Shown here: positions 30,319 through 40,559 of the stretch, piece by piece | How positions within the stretch are numbered: position 1 is the first letter of the stretch | Layout of the letters: each line of letters opens with the position of its first letter | Source of the DNA: Bettongia penicillata ogilbyi | Taxonomy: Eukaryota; Chordata; Mammalia; Diprotodontia; Potoroidae | NCBI GenBank assembly: GCA_023548195.1 | Contig: JAJHZJ010000799.1 | Coordinates: 3,424,082 to 3,488,081 of the forward strand | Direction: 5' to 3' | Length of the DNA stretch: 64,000 nucleotides | Made by a program: the position numbers and the translations under genes | Notes under the pieces: model-generated | Databases searched by the model: none | What the model saw: only the letters and a program-made list of their open reading frames with translations | Told to the model about the DNA's origin: nothing

Positions 30319-30894
30319 AGAGGAAATAGGAACAGTATATAGTCATAAGCGAACCACCAGCACCAAAAATATTCCTGCTAGTGGCTAATAGAGCCCTTGA
30401 TTAGCTGCTTCTAGTAGAAGGGGCTGTGGAGGAAAAGAAATGGTCCCATGAAAGTTTATTTTCATTTTGTAGCAACCTGTGCTCTTGAATCCTCCAGACA
30501 AATCACCCTAATTGTAACTGAGGAGTGTGTGTGCAAAGTGATTGTATTTGAATTTATGTAAATTCCAATTTGCATAGCTGACTACCTTCTAGATCCTTAG
30601 ACTGGCTTCCTTCTAGTCAGTTAAGAGGAATGCTAACCCCAAACACGTAATGCCAAGAGCAGTAACACATCAAGTCCTCAATGTCTTGGTGTGAGTTAAT
30701 TTGATCAGATCTTGCCTGGGTCCAACTTAGGGATAAAAGTGAGAAGAGTCAGAGGTACTGAAATGGAAAAAAGTCAGAGACGATGAGCATGGGGCCATGG
30801 TAGACAAAGTTGTTCCCACTTGGGCCAGATAGTCTCTAAGGTTTCTTCTCATTCTAAGATTCTCTCTTTTGCCTGGGTATGGCTCTGGTCTTCC
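30319..30894. other. Unassigned DNA
   Basis: No feature is recognised. Confidence 0.5.
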
Positions 30895-31195
30895 TGATGT
30901 TGTTTTGTTTGTCCTTCATTTTCAAAGAGGATCCTGAGCCCAGGAAGGTAATGTCTTGACTTGCAAGTGAATAGGATTTAAATGAGGAGGACTGTGCAAA
31001 GTCACCAGCCTCACTCTCTCCTTCAGAGTCATCTGGATCCAGTAGCAAGACATAGATCAGGATGCCTGGAGATGACCTTGCATGCAATGGGAGACCATGG
31101 CCTTTTTAAGCTAAGGTCTTTCCCAGGTCTCAGTTTATTTGAGGCAATACCCCAGTGATTAAGGCTAAGTAAGAAATGAGGCAAAGAATGACTTC
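30895..31195 (-). mobile_element. Marsupial SINE with long 3' body
   Basis: The reverse complement of about 30895-31085 matches the 3' body of the SINE at 671-848 (gcatcctgat, agatgactctg, gtgaggctggtgact, gcaagtca, gaaaatgaaggacaaac). The 5' part (31086-31195) differs from that copy: ctttttaagctaaggtcttt, cccaggtctcagttt, taaggctaagtaag. The shared module is therefore joined to two different heads. Confidence 0.75.
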
Positions 31196-31584
31196 TTTTA
31201 CCTCGTCAAAAAAAAAAAAATCAATCTGGGAGGGGAAGACCCTCAGAGTTTCAGGCCAAAATAGAAACAATTACTATGTGCATGATATGGTTTCCCTGAA
31301 AGAGAGAAGGGAACCATGAAAAAGAATAAAAAATACTAAGATGTTTTTCTTCAGTTAGAACTGTTCCATCTCACTAACTTCTCAGTCAAATCGATAAGAC
31401 AACATATTTCATCAACATACTTATTATTCCATGATGAAGTTATTTCTGCTTTCTTGTTACTTATAGAAAGAACATCCTAGGCTGTTTTAGAGTGTTCTGT
31501 ATAGTTGCTGGGTCAAGGTCAATCAAGCATTCCTCTTCATTTTTCACCTCAGGTCTTTTCAGTGAAAACTATAACTGCTACTCG
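31196..31584. other. Unassigned DNA
   Basis: No family is recognised; an A-run lies at 31208-31220. Confidence 0.5.
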
Positions 31585-31735
31585 TTGGCGTGTTGGTAAA
31601 TGTTTAGCAGCTATTTCTCCAGAAAAAAAAAGTGTCCACAGATACAACATCAAGTTTACTCTGAATTATTAACATTTTCCTCATTACCTTCTTAAGTCTG
31701 GAGATCAAAACAACATTTGTTTTGTAAATGCTCAT
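31585..31735. repeat. Dispersed repeat, copy 3 of 3
   Basis: The fullest copy: gttggtaaatgtttagcagc, an A-run, agtttactctgaattattaa, cattttcctcattacctt, cttaagtctggagatc. It shares order and spacing with 9058-9175. Confidence 0.55.
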
Positions 31736-32579
31736 TCTGGAAATTGAACCATCAGGTCTTCTGAATTGTTTTGAGCTGGTTCCCTCACACTCCTGCTCCT
31801 ACCCCTGTCTTAAATGCCCCTCTCTATCTCCTTAAGATCCCAGGCTCCAGGAGCTGCTGTTCTTTAAGACTTTCAGGGACTCACAGCTGCTAATTCTTCT
31901 TAGGTGGTTTGTGGATTGCCCTACACCCCCTAGTGCTCCTCCTCTCACAGTTGTGGGTGGTTGGCTCCCTGGGTTAGAGCCTGCTGACCTCAGTAAATCC
32001 TGTAGGTGTACTTGTAGGTACCCTTGTATGTGTCCATCCCTTATCTGTATCTGTATCTAGCCTTTCAAGTGGGAATTGAGTACTCACCATCTACAACTCT
32101 TCAATCCCTCTGCATTAACTTCTTCATTTGTTGATTGTCAGTTGACTTCAATGGTAATGCTTACCATGGATGCTGGGGTCCCTTATCAGTTCTCTGTTCC
32201 CCTTCTCTCTTTCCATTATTGTGTTGAAGCACATTCCTTCTAAAGACCACAGCCTCCCACTCCCACTTCCAACACTTACATCCTAATTTTGGTCCATGAA
32301 TGTGGGGACACTCCCTTCTAGCTCCTGGGTGTACTTCAGAATAAGAAAATCTGGGGACACAGATGTCCAGTGTTCTACTTCAAGCCTCAATATTTCTCCT
32401 AGAGAACTCAATAGCACTCACAGAATCTCAAAGTTGGAAGAGATCTCAGAAGAAATCCAGTCTAAAATAGTCCTAACCAGGCATCAACATTGAACAATAT
32501 ATGTGATAAGACCGCATTACACTTCTTTCAGTTGGATATCTGATATATTCAACAAACATAGAATGATTTAGTAAATTAA
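31736..32579. other. Mostly unassigned DNA
   Basis: No gene is recognised. A short MIR-like remnant may lie at 32415-32470 (cagaatctcaaagttggaag, agatctcagaag). The plus frame at 32296-32493 runs through it and is not coding. Confidence 0.5.
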
Positions 32580-32752
32580 AGATATAAACTTAGAATTAGT
32601 AAGACTTGGGTTCAGGTCCTTACCCATCTTTTGAACATGTGACCCAGATGATATCTCTTGACCTTTCATTACCCCAATTCTCTAAGACTATAAATTGCAA
32701 TGCAGGTACTAATCTACATTGATAGAGGGAATTTCCTCAGTGCCCAGAAGTT
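32580..32752 (+). mobile_element. SINE with 'GATAGAGGGAATTTCC' tail
   Basis: It has gacttgggttcaggtcc, aacatgtgacccag, tctaagactataaattgc, then the tail module ctacattgatagagggaatt and tcctcagtgccc. It is cut before the aaatcacagg end seen in its relatives. Confidence 0.7.
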
Positions 32753-33111
32753 TTATAGGTTTGGGGGAACAAAAAGCAATATGTGCAAGAGACTATATTG
32801 GAGCATCTCTGTAATTTCTGCCTTGCTGCTCTACGCTCTGAATCCTCCCTGGGTCTTTCATCTGCAGTGCCATTGTGTCTTCTGGACCAGTGGACCTGGT
32901 TATCTCCGGGCCATGGCCTCTGGACTCTCTTTTATGTGTTATCTCCTTCCCCGCTGCAGGTGGAGAGCTCCTAGGAAGCAGGGAATGGATACCCCATTTT
33001 TCTATTTTGTAACCCAGGGCTTTTAGTAGTACTAGGCATATAAATAATTACTCATTTTAATTCAATTTTAATTATTGATAAATAATTACTCATTTATTCA
33101 TCTTATCACAG
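32753..33111. other. Unassigned DNA with a weak L2-like end
   Basis: The part at about 32955-33060 (ggagctcctaggaagcaggg, agtactaggcatataaat) may be a worn L2 terminus. A short repeat of ataattactcattt occurs twice near 33043 and 33082. Confidence 0.45.
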
Positions 33112-33340
33112 AAGCATTGTGATATGACACCGAGAACACAGGACCTAGAGGCAGGAGGGACCTAGATTCACATTTTGCCTCTGACTTACTAGCCATGTGT
33201 CCAAGCCATTTCCAGCTCTGTGCCTCTGCCTCTTCATCTGTAAAATGAAATTAATTGTATTTAGATTTGAATGGAGAGAGGGAGAATTAAGAAGGTATTT
33301 TGTACAAGTTAAAGAGTCATCTAGCATATAAAGGAAGTTA
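33112..33340 (+). mobile_element. MIR/CORE-SINE, near full length
   Basis: Forward order: cagaggcaggagggacc-type middle, ttcacattttgcctctgac, ttactagccatgtgtcc, cctcttcatctgtaaaatg, and a decayed 3' domain. Confidence 0.8.
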
Positions 33341-33351
33341 TTGAGTGGGTG

Positions 33352-33480
33352 AGAAATTTAGAACTGGTATAGATTTTTGTGGTCACCTGTTCCAACCACC
33401 TCATTTTTACAAAAGAGGGAACCATTTCAAGAGAGGAGAAGTTACTTGTTTGCAGAATTAGGATTCATCCATGCTTATTT
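33352..33480 (-). mobile_element. MIR fragment
   Basis: Reversed core: tcacctgttccaaccacctc, atttttacaaaagaggg, gagaagttacttgtttg. Confidence 0.7.
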
Positions 33481-34171
33481 ACTTCGAATGCATTGTAATT
33501 TGGTGCCTCCAACATGAGGCTGGTCCTGAAACTGACACTTCAGACCTTCCTGTTACTGTGTCCTGAGCCCCATCTGTGCACACACCACTGGGACTGGCCT
33601 GGCCTTGAACAGCATTGTGCTAATACTCCCATGAACACATTTTTCTTTCTTCCATGAGGATAAAAGAATGCCATGGGAAGACAACCTGACATGTTTCTCA
33701 GTCTTGCAGCCAACCCTTCCCTCCTCCTCTGCGGATGCATTCCGAGGGGTTCGGAGGCAGATCGGGAGCATAGCAGAGTGGTTGTCCATCTCTCCCCCTC
33801 CTCCACCTCCAAGCCCCCACAAACAGCCAGCAGGGACCAGCTGGAAGCATACGTACAGCTCAGAGGGTCTGAGGAGAGCCAGCATTGGAACTGGCAGCTG
33901 AATGGGTGATCCCCTGTCTAAATACCAACACAGCTGCTCATGCAAGGCAGGAGGGACAGGAGAGAGGGAAAACAAAACTGCAAAGCACACACGGCCCCCG
34001 GAGGGTTTTGTGGGGAGGGTACTCTTAACAGACAGGATTAGTTCTGAATGACCAAGCTGTGCTCAACACCTAGGGAGATGCGAGAAAACAGATCCCCAGG
34101 AGCAGAAGGCGGTGTGGTGGATGTGGTTGGAATGACTTTTGTTTAACCCCTTGGCTTCTTGGAGTGGGAAT
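33481..34171. other. Single-copy-looking DNA, possible conserved element at 33620-34010
   Basis: No repeat is recognised. The part at 33730-33870 has several CpGs (gcggatgcattccgagg, cggaggcagatcgggag) in a region otherwise poor in CpG. A 145-residue minus frame (33553-33990) and overlapping plus frames exist. The minus frame is rich in Leu, Cys and Gly with no recognisable domain. I do not call a gene, though this is one of the better places to look for an unrecognised exon. Confidence 0.4.
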
Positions 34172-34215
34172 GGTGTGTGTGTGTGTGTATGTGTGTGTGT
34201 GTGTGTGTGTGTGTC

Positions 34216-34251
<36 letters not shown>

Positions 34252-34262
34252 TGAGAGAGAAC
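34172..34262 (+). repeat. (GT)n then (GA)n compound microsatellite
   Basis: A long (GT)n with few interruptions changes directly to (GA)n. The threonine/histidine minus frames are artefacts. Confidence 0.97.
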
Positions 34263-34357
34263 TCAAAGTGTTTCAATGTCTCATAATTTTGACACTTTTA
34301 ACTGCATACCATGAAATGTAATTTTTAGTATTTATAGTAATGATATCATGACTAGTA

Positions 34358-34418
34358 CGCACATACTCAAATACACAATAGGCATTCGGTATGTTCTGAA
34401 TGTTGATGCCAGTGGACA
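34358..34418 (+). repeat. 61-bp direct duplicate, copy 1
   Basis: It aligns without gaps to 35298-35358, exactly 940 bp downstream, with 54 of 61 bases identical by eye; the last 27 bases (tgttctgaatgttgatgcc and agtggaca) are identical. I cannot assign either copy to a repeat family. Confidence 0.85.
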
Positions 34419-34429
34419 GACTAGAGTCC

Positions 34430-34690
34430 CAACTTAGTTCCAACTAAAATCCCATCTTTTACAGGAAGCCTCCTTTAATTCATCTGTTTTCAGTGCTTTT
34501 TCTCTTTGAACTATTTCCTATTTTTCCTGTATATAGTTTGCTTTATATATAGTTGTTTGCATGTCTTCCCCATTAGATTGTAAGGTCCATGACGACAGGG
34601 ACTGTCTTTTGCATCTCTTTGTATCTCTCAGCACTTAACGTACATCCAGTCAGAAAGGAACTGCTTTACAAAAGTTGATTACTTGATTAA
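34430..34690 (+). mobile_element. LINE L2 3' end
   Basis: L2 words: tttacaggaagcctccttt, ttccccattagattgtaagg, tccatgacgacagggactg, tctcagcacttaacgtacat, ending in a ttgattacttgattaattga tail. Confidence 0.8.
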
Positions 34691-35297
34691 TTGACCCCAT
34701 AGTTATAGGGTAGAGTGCCCAAGGCATGCCCCAGGGTGTGGAATTTTAGAGGTCCAGCATTTTTGGTCCTTCAGCAGATAGAAAGAAATAATTCAAATTG
34801 GAAACTAATAAATGGTACTTCTCAATGCTCTTACCTTTAATATATAAGCTTCTCCCATGCCAGCCCCACTCTCATTTCTCCTAAATTCATCTTAAAAACT
34901 AATTTAAGGTTATATTTTATGCTGCTTGCCCCAGATACAAAAATTACTGCTTACAGCTCTGTCTTTCCTTTCAGGTCAACTGTTGCCCCATCTGTGCCCT
35001 TTACATTCATTTTAACTATATTTCACCTCTGTAAATCTTTTGGGGAAGGAGAACATAGTGAGTTCTGTCCTGTCTTCTCTCCTCACCTCAACCTGGAGGT
35101 AGCCCCGCTCCCAGAAGATGGCTTGAGTCTGTAGGTGGCTGAAGACAAGGTTCCAGGCAGCAACAGAAGCAATTGGATTCTTTTTGGCACACTTCACCAC
35201 ATCTGGAATGGAAGGAGGTGAGGTTCAGGAGGCTAAAAGAGTGTGTTTGTTTTTTCTTCTTTAAATAGAATAGCCAGATTGGCAGAGTACATAGGCA
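34691..35297. other. Unassigned DNA
   Basis: No gene or repeat family is recognised. The short frames here lack motifs. Confidence 0.5.
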
Positions 35298-35358
35298 CGC
35301 ACATACTCAAAGGCACAATGAGCTTTCAGTGTGTTCTGAATGTTGATGCCAGTGGACA
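35298..35358 (+). repeat. 61-bp direct duplicate, copy 2
   Basis: The partner of 34358-34418. The similarity stops at both ends, so it is a short duplicated or dispersed unit and not part of a larger visible duplication. Confidence 0.85.
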
Positions 35359-35448
35359 AAGGAGAGGTCATGGATTTTTCTCCCAGTTAGGAAGATATTC
35401 TCTGCATCCTAAGGCCACAGTCTCTGCCAGTAGGACCTGCTTGTCTGG

Positions 35449-35449
35449 T

Positions 35450-35486
<37 letters not shown>
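35449..35486 (+). repeat. (GT)n microsatellite
   Basis: A nearly pure (GT)n with one interrupting A near each end. Confidence 0.95.
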
Positions 35487-35488
<2 letters not shown>

Positions 35489-35721
35489 GAATTTTCTTTC
35501 ATTCTCCTTCAGAGGGGTACAGAAAGGATGACAGATGGAGGTTGGTGGCCAGTGGAGTCTTATTGTGAATTGTGGAAATTCCGTGAGTTTTCTGTGGTTT
35601 ATATAATGCTGAATTTGGATAAACAGTGAGAAAAAAATAATGTTCAATCATTATTGTTAATACTGTCTATATGTTCTATTTCAAAGAGATAAAAGTTGAG
35701 GAACATTTGGCTTATTGACTT
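35487..35721. other. Unassigned DNA
   Basis: No feature is recognised. Confidence 0.5.
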
Positions 35722-35905
35722 CAGGGAATGGTGTAGGGGAAAGGGCATTGAATTTGAATCTGGATTTGAATCCTCCTTCTACTAGTTATCATCCATGTGA
35801 CCTTGGACAACTTTCCTGGGCTTGATTTTTTTCTTTTTTTAGCTGTAAAAATGAGAGTGTTGATTTATATGATTTTTGAGGTTTTCTGGATCTATGAACT
35901 TCACT
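35722..35905 (+). mobile_element. MIR/CORE-SINE
   Basis: Forward words: atggtgtaggggaaagggca, tttgaatctggatttgaatc, tactagttatcatccatgtg, accttggacaac, agctgtaaaaatgagagtg, then a worn end. Confidence 0.75.
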
Positions 35906-36187
35906 TTTTATCCAGGTATTTGGCCCTAAGCAGATACAGCCTCTGTTTCATTTTTCTCTACTTGGCTATGGATTTAAAGATCACCATCCTCCATGTATTG
36001 TCCAGGACATTTCTACCTGGGGGAGGAGGGCTGTATCTCCAAGGTGGTTCTGTGATAATGGAGACAATGTTTGGGGAAAATATTACATTAGTTCTTTTGG
36101 AGGTATGGAGATGTAAGCTCCTCAGGAATCATTTTCCGTAAGAACTGAACAAGATTTTGCTCATTAGACAGACTACCTTCAGAATAT
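35906..36187. other. Unassigned DNA
   Basis: No feature is recognised; the 114-residue plus frame from 35797 starts in the MIR and has no motif. Confidence 0.5.
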
Positions 36188-36428
36188 TTATTTAAGTAAT
36201 AATTTCCAACATCTATATAGTGCTTAGTACGTGCCAAGCACTGTGCTGAGCACTTTATACTTATTATCTCATTTTATCCTCACAACAACACTGGGAGGTA
36301 GATACTATTATTGTCCCATTTTACATATGAGGAAACTAAGAGAACAGATGTTAAATGACTTGCCCAGGGTCACATAGCTATTAAGTGTCTGAAAGGCAAT
36401 TTGAATCCAACTCTTCTTGATTCCAGGG
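36188..36428 (-). mobile_element. MIR3-like CORE-SINE
   Basis: A well-kept reversed copy: ccaacatctatatagtgctt, ctgtgctgagcactttatac, tcctcacaacaacactggga, ggtagatactattattgtcc, gacttgcccagggtcacata, tctgaaaggcaatttg. Confidence 0.85.
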
Positions 36429-36672
36429 TAGTGAACAGAGTCCCAGGACTGAGTCAGGGAGACTCATCTTCCTGAGTTCAAATCTGGCTTCAGACACTTC
36501 CTAGCTGTGTGTCCCTATGCAAGTCACTTAACCCTGTTTGCCTCAGTTTCCTCATCTGTAAAATGAACTGGAGAAGAAAACAGCAAACCACTTCAATATC
36601 TTTGCCAAGAAAATGCCAGATGAGGTCATGAGGAGTGGGATATGACTGAAAACACAATGGCCAAACTCCTGA
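36429..36672 (+). mobile_element. RTE-tailed marsupial SINE
   Basis: A well-kept forward copy: gactcatcttcctgagttca, aatctggcttcagacacttc, ctagctgtgtgtccc, caagtcacttaaccctgttt, gcctcagtttcctcatctgt, aaaatgaactggagaag, atctttgccaagaaaatgcc, then the RTE-like gggatatgactgaaaacac end. Confidence 0.92.
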
Positions 36673-37061
36673 CTCCAGTAAGTTCATAAAGTCAATACCT
36701 AATGTCATAAATTGCAAGTGAAACTCACAGCCAAAAATAATATTGGCTAATTCAACCTCAGTTCCTTAATTTCAAATTGCATAGTAATCTCTCTGCTTTT
36801 GATCCAGGTAGAGAGATGGCTCTTCTGGTTAGTTAAACATTCTGGTCAAAAATAAGCTACTCACATGACCAAGGGCATTGTTCACTTGGAAAGAATTAGC
36901 ATTAACCCAACAGTCATTCAGGGGGTGATGGAATATTTTCTTCATCATGCAAAACCAAGTTAAAAACATGAAAGAAATAATCTTTGATTTTATACTCCTT
37001 CCGCTTCTGGAGAAAGGGCCACACTATTGGCAAGGGTCTTTATTTTCTTTGTTCTTTTTAA
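36673..37061. other. Unassigned DNA
   Basis: No feature is recognised. Confidence 0.5.
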
Positions 37062-37425
37062 ATTAAAACTCTTTCCAGACTTATTTTACATGACTCCCTT
37101 TCACATACACTAGGTTCCATCCAATCGAGTCTACTAGCTGTTTCCTGAAACTTACCTTTGCATAGGTTGACACCCCCCAACCTGGAATACATTCCCTTCT
37201 GTCTTCCACCTTTAGAATTCTTAGCTTCCTTCAAATTACTCAGGTGCCACATAGGCAAAGCCTCTCCTGATCCCACTAGTAGCTAGTTCTCTCTTCTTGA
37301 GATTATCTGTTCGTATCTCGAATCTCTCCTTCAAAGGCAGGAATTAGTTTATTTCCATCTTATATTCCCAGTGCCTACCAAAGTAGGCTCTTACTAAATG
37401 TTTCTTTAATTAATGCATTTTGTTT
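37062..37425 (+). mobile_element. LINE L2 3' region
   Basis: L2 words: cccaacctggaatacattcc, ttcttagcttccttcaaatt, actcaggtgccacatag, caaagcctctcctgatccca, aaaggcaggaattagtt, cagtgcctaccaaagtaggc, then an aaatgtttctttaattaatg end. Confidence 0.8.
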
Positions 37426-37711
37426 TGATACTTACACTTAACCAGTAACTCCCCTCTTCCCACCACAGTACTTTTCCATAAAAAAATTTAAGCACAACTG
37501 CTTTAATATGTTGATTTTAATTGCCAGATAAAGTACATTGCATTTTTGTAGCTAAAGTTTCTTTATTTCCCCCCCCCAAAAAGTTTCTTTTTTTTCTTTA
37601 ATTTGTCAATAAACCTTATCTTCTTTGAGTTTTGTGAATTTTGTGAACATACAAGGGAAGTTGATGTTAATATGGTAAGTAGAGTGTCATAGAGCATATT
37701 TCCCAGATTCT
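37426..37711. other. Unassigned AT-rich DNA
   Basis: No family is recognised; short C, A and T runs lie near 37570-37600. Confidence 0.5.
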
Positions 37712-37796
37712 CTATTTCTCTGTCTGTCCCTGTCTCTTTTTCTGTCTGTCTCTGTCTATCTCTCTCTCTCTCTTTCTCTGTCTGCCTGTCTCTCTG
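37712..37796 (+). repeat. TCTG/TCTC pyrimidine microsatellite
   Basis: Imperfect tctgtc and tctctc units. Confidence 0.92.
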
Positions 37797-38139
37797 CGGG
37801 GAGGAGGAGGAGCTCTGAATCAGAGAGGTAAAAAAAAAAAATCCATCAAAAAGTATTCAGGTCCTTAGTATCATGTGAGAGTCTGTGACACCAAAACTAG
37901 AGGAGGTGGGATGGGGGGGTGGCCAGAATGTGTGGGAGGCAAATTGGGGGAGATCTGACAAAGTCTTCTCTCAGGTTTTTCCTTCTCTGTTTAATATCTC
38001 AGACCCTTTTCACGTGTCCTTTCTTTATCGATATTGACAACTTTTTCTTTTTTGTTTTAAAGCACAAAACCAGACTCTGGAAGGAAGGTGAACCCAAAGT
38101 TGGGGAAAAGGTATTTGAATTGGGGTTGAGTTAGAGGCA
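37797..38139. other. Unassigned DNA
   Basis: No feature is recognised apart from a G-rich run near 37905-37922 (gaggtgggatgggggggtgg). Confidence 0.5.
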
Positions 38140-38315
38140 AGAGAGTCTAATGTATAGGAAAGAGACTTAGATATGAAGTCAAATGTACCTGTGTGCTCTT
38201 TGGCAAGTTGCTCTCTCTTTCTAGACCTCACTTTCCTATGCCTGTAAAACAGAGGGGTTGGATAAGGTGACCTCTAAGAACCCTTGGAGCTCTGATGCTC
38301 TGAAATAAATCATTG
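38140..38315 (+). mobile_element. MIR/CORE-SINE
   Basis: Forward order: gagtctaatgtataggaaag, tgtgctctttggcaagttgc, ctagacctcactttcctatg, cctgtaaaacagaggggttg, gataaggtgacctctaagaa, ccttggagctctgatgctct. Confidence 0.82.
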
Positions 38316-39073
38316 AAAGAGCTAAGGGTGGAGCTTGAATATCTAGCTCAAGCCCAAAGAGGCCCACAGTCATGCAGCCATTTTCTTATTGAATTTGATA
38401 AGGTTAGGATTCAAAAGCATTTGAAACTTTGGGACTGAGAACTTACCCCCAAAGACCTCCCCTCCCATCTTGGCCAAGAAATGTGGCAAAGAATCTACAG
38501 AGAACTCTTGAACCCACTGAGGTTCACTCCCAGCCTCCCTTAACTACTGCTCCTGAGTAACCTCCCTGGGGGAGATATTCAGCCCTGTGCTAAGCCTCCC
38601 TTTGGCTCCACTGTTTAACCTTCCCCTCCTTTCTCTCTAGCCTACAAAGATTTTTTTTTTCTTACTCTCAGAGAAAATAAATGAGGGAAAGAGACAGTTT
38701 TGAAATGCTCCCAAGGCCTCCAGAAAGAACCTTGTTGAAAACTTGCAGGGGGCTCAAGGGAGGAAGTTCTTTTCTCCCTGGTGGTATCTGTCTCCCCATA
38801 TCAGCACAGGCCAGATGAGGGTTGTGGTGGAGGGGGAGATGGAGAATAGAGGGCCTGAAGGGTCCAGAGCTCAAGCTGCATGCATATCTTTGGTCCTATC
38901 ACAGTAAAGATCTACAGCAGGGAGGAGACATCTGCCTGATCCTACATGCCTTCGTGGAGCTGTGCTATAAGAGATAATGTAGGAAACACAGCTAACCTGT
39001 TGCCTTGGTTATTAAAATAAAATGTAAAAGCAGCTTGGCACCGTTAATATTTAACCCTTGCTATATGGTTGAC
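38316..39073. other. Unassigned DNA
   Basis: No gene or repeat family is recognised in about 760 bp; a T-run lies at 38651-38660. Confidence 0.5.
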
Positions 39074-39340
39074 AGGCAGCTTGATGGCACAGTGGATAGT
39101 GTGTCAGACCTGGAGTCAGGAAGACTCGATTTCCTGAGTTCAAATCTGGCCTCAGACAACTTAATAGTGGTGTTACTCTGGCCAAATCACCTACCCCTGT
39201 TTGCCTCAGTGTCCTTATGTGTAAAAAATGAGGTGGTGGAGGTAATGGCAAACCAGTCCAGTATCTTTGCCAAGAAACCCCAAATGGGGTCACAAAAGGT
39301 TAGACATGACCAAAAAATGAATGAACAGCAAAGATATGGA
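39074..39340 (+). mobile_element. RTE-tailed marsupial SINE, full length
   Basis: A full forward copy: ggcagcttgatggcacagtg, gacctggagtcaggaagact, gagttcaaatctggcctcag, tgtttgcctcagtgtcctta, aatggcaaaccagtccagta, tctttgccaagaaacccc, aaatggggtcacaaaaggtt, agacatgacc. This tail is the clearest match to the RTE 3' end. Confidence 0.93.
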
Positions 39341-39704
39341 TGAAATATACAAAAATCCTAGAGATAATATTATTTTGATTCTGTCCTTGTTTCTGCTTCA
39401 AACAGGGGTGGGGGCTTCCTGTGTTTAGGGACTTTAGGGACATCTTTCAGTTATGAAGATAGGCTGAAATCATTATGGTCTAAGGAGGCTGATGGACCAG
39501 AGCTGTTCCTTCCACAGTATTTATTTTCCTAAAAAAATGGACTGAGCCCAAGATAATATTTAGTGAGCTCCTGCCATGTGCTAACTGCTGTGTGGAATGA
39601 AAGAGTGTGATTTCATCAATATAGAAAATTTCCAGGTCAAGAAACTCAACCAATTCAGGTTGGCATCTCCACTTCATCTTTTGGTCTTAGAGGGATACCT
39701 CAAA
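39341..39704. other. Unassigned DNA
   Basis: No feature is recognised except a possible remnant near 39550-39595 (gtgagctcctgccatgtgct) of the repeat found at 60745-61050. Confidence 0.45.
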
Positions 39705-39860
39705 TAGTTTGAGGTTAAGTGAATTGCTGAGGGTCACATAGCCAGTATGTGTCAGAGACGGGACTTGAATCCAGGTACCCTGGCTTCCAGATTATACAGG
39801 TATAAAGTGGCAAAGCAGTGCCTCTGACTCCCAACTTAACTCTCTTTCCACTGAGCTGGT
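39705..39860 (-). mobile_element. SINE fragment
   Basis: Reversed boxes: gaggttaagtgaattgctga, gggtcacatagccagtatgt, gggacttgaatccaggtacc, ccactgagctgg. Confidence 0.75.
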
Positions 39861-39889
39861 ACTGTTTTGGAATTTTAAATATTTTAAAT

Positions 39890-40285
39890 ACCACACCATC
39901 TTGGTCTCTGTACCCCCGCTAAGCAGTGGGGATACAAAACCAAAAGGGGAACAACACTGCCTTCAAGGAGCTTACCTTGCAATGGAAGAGATCATATGTG
40001 CATAAATAGATATGTGTAATGTACTATAAAGTAGATATTGTGCAAGGTGATGGTAGAGAAGGCATTAGCAGCTGTGGCTGGGAAGAGGGAACAGTGTAGA
40101 CAGGGAAGTCCTCACTCTGAATGTGATTGCTTGAGCTGAATTTTTAAAGAAGCCAGGGCTTTCAGAAGGTGGCAGGAGTCACAGACAGTGCAAAGGTATG
40201 GAGATGGGACATGGGGTACATATGAAAATCAGCAAATAACCTGGACTTTAGAGCACCGGGAGATGAGAGATATGGAAGAAAATGA
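39890..40285. repeat. Old interspersed repeat body, family not assigned
   Basis: Words such as cttcaaggagcttaccttgc, gagctgaatttttaaagaag, ccagggctttcagaaggtgg and gtgcaaaggtatggagatgg match a long old repeat also seen at 60745-61050 and 61480-61650. It is purine-rich on the plus strand. Confidence 0.5.
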
Positions 40286-40291
40286 TTCCCA

Positions 40292-40305
40292 CCCCCCCCC
40301 CCCCC
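40292..40305 (+). repeat. Homopolymer (C)14
   Basis: Fourteen consecutive C bases follow gattccca. This is a rare homopolymer in mammalian DNA. Confidence 0.97.
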
Positions 40306-40524
40306 TTTTGCCAAGCCCACTACTCTGCCTGCTTTGGGGTTGACCAGTTCCTGGAGACTTCAGTAGAACTGTGGAGCTGAGGCTGGATATGTGGGCTCCT
40401 GAGAGTTTAGTTACATCCTCATGGCTCCTTTGAGGTTATTAACCTGGATAGTTAGAGTGGCCATGGCTAGGGTGAGCAAACCAGTCCCAGACCAGGGAGA
40501 GAGACAGCTTGGAGAGAAATAGAG

Positions 40525-40559
<35 letters not shown>

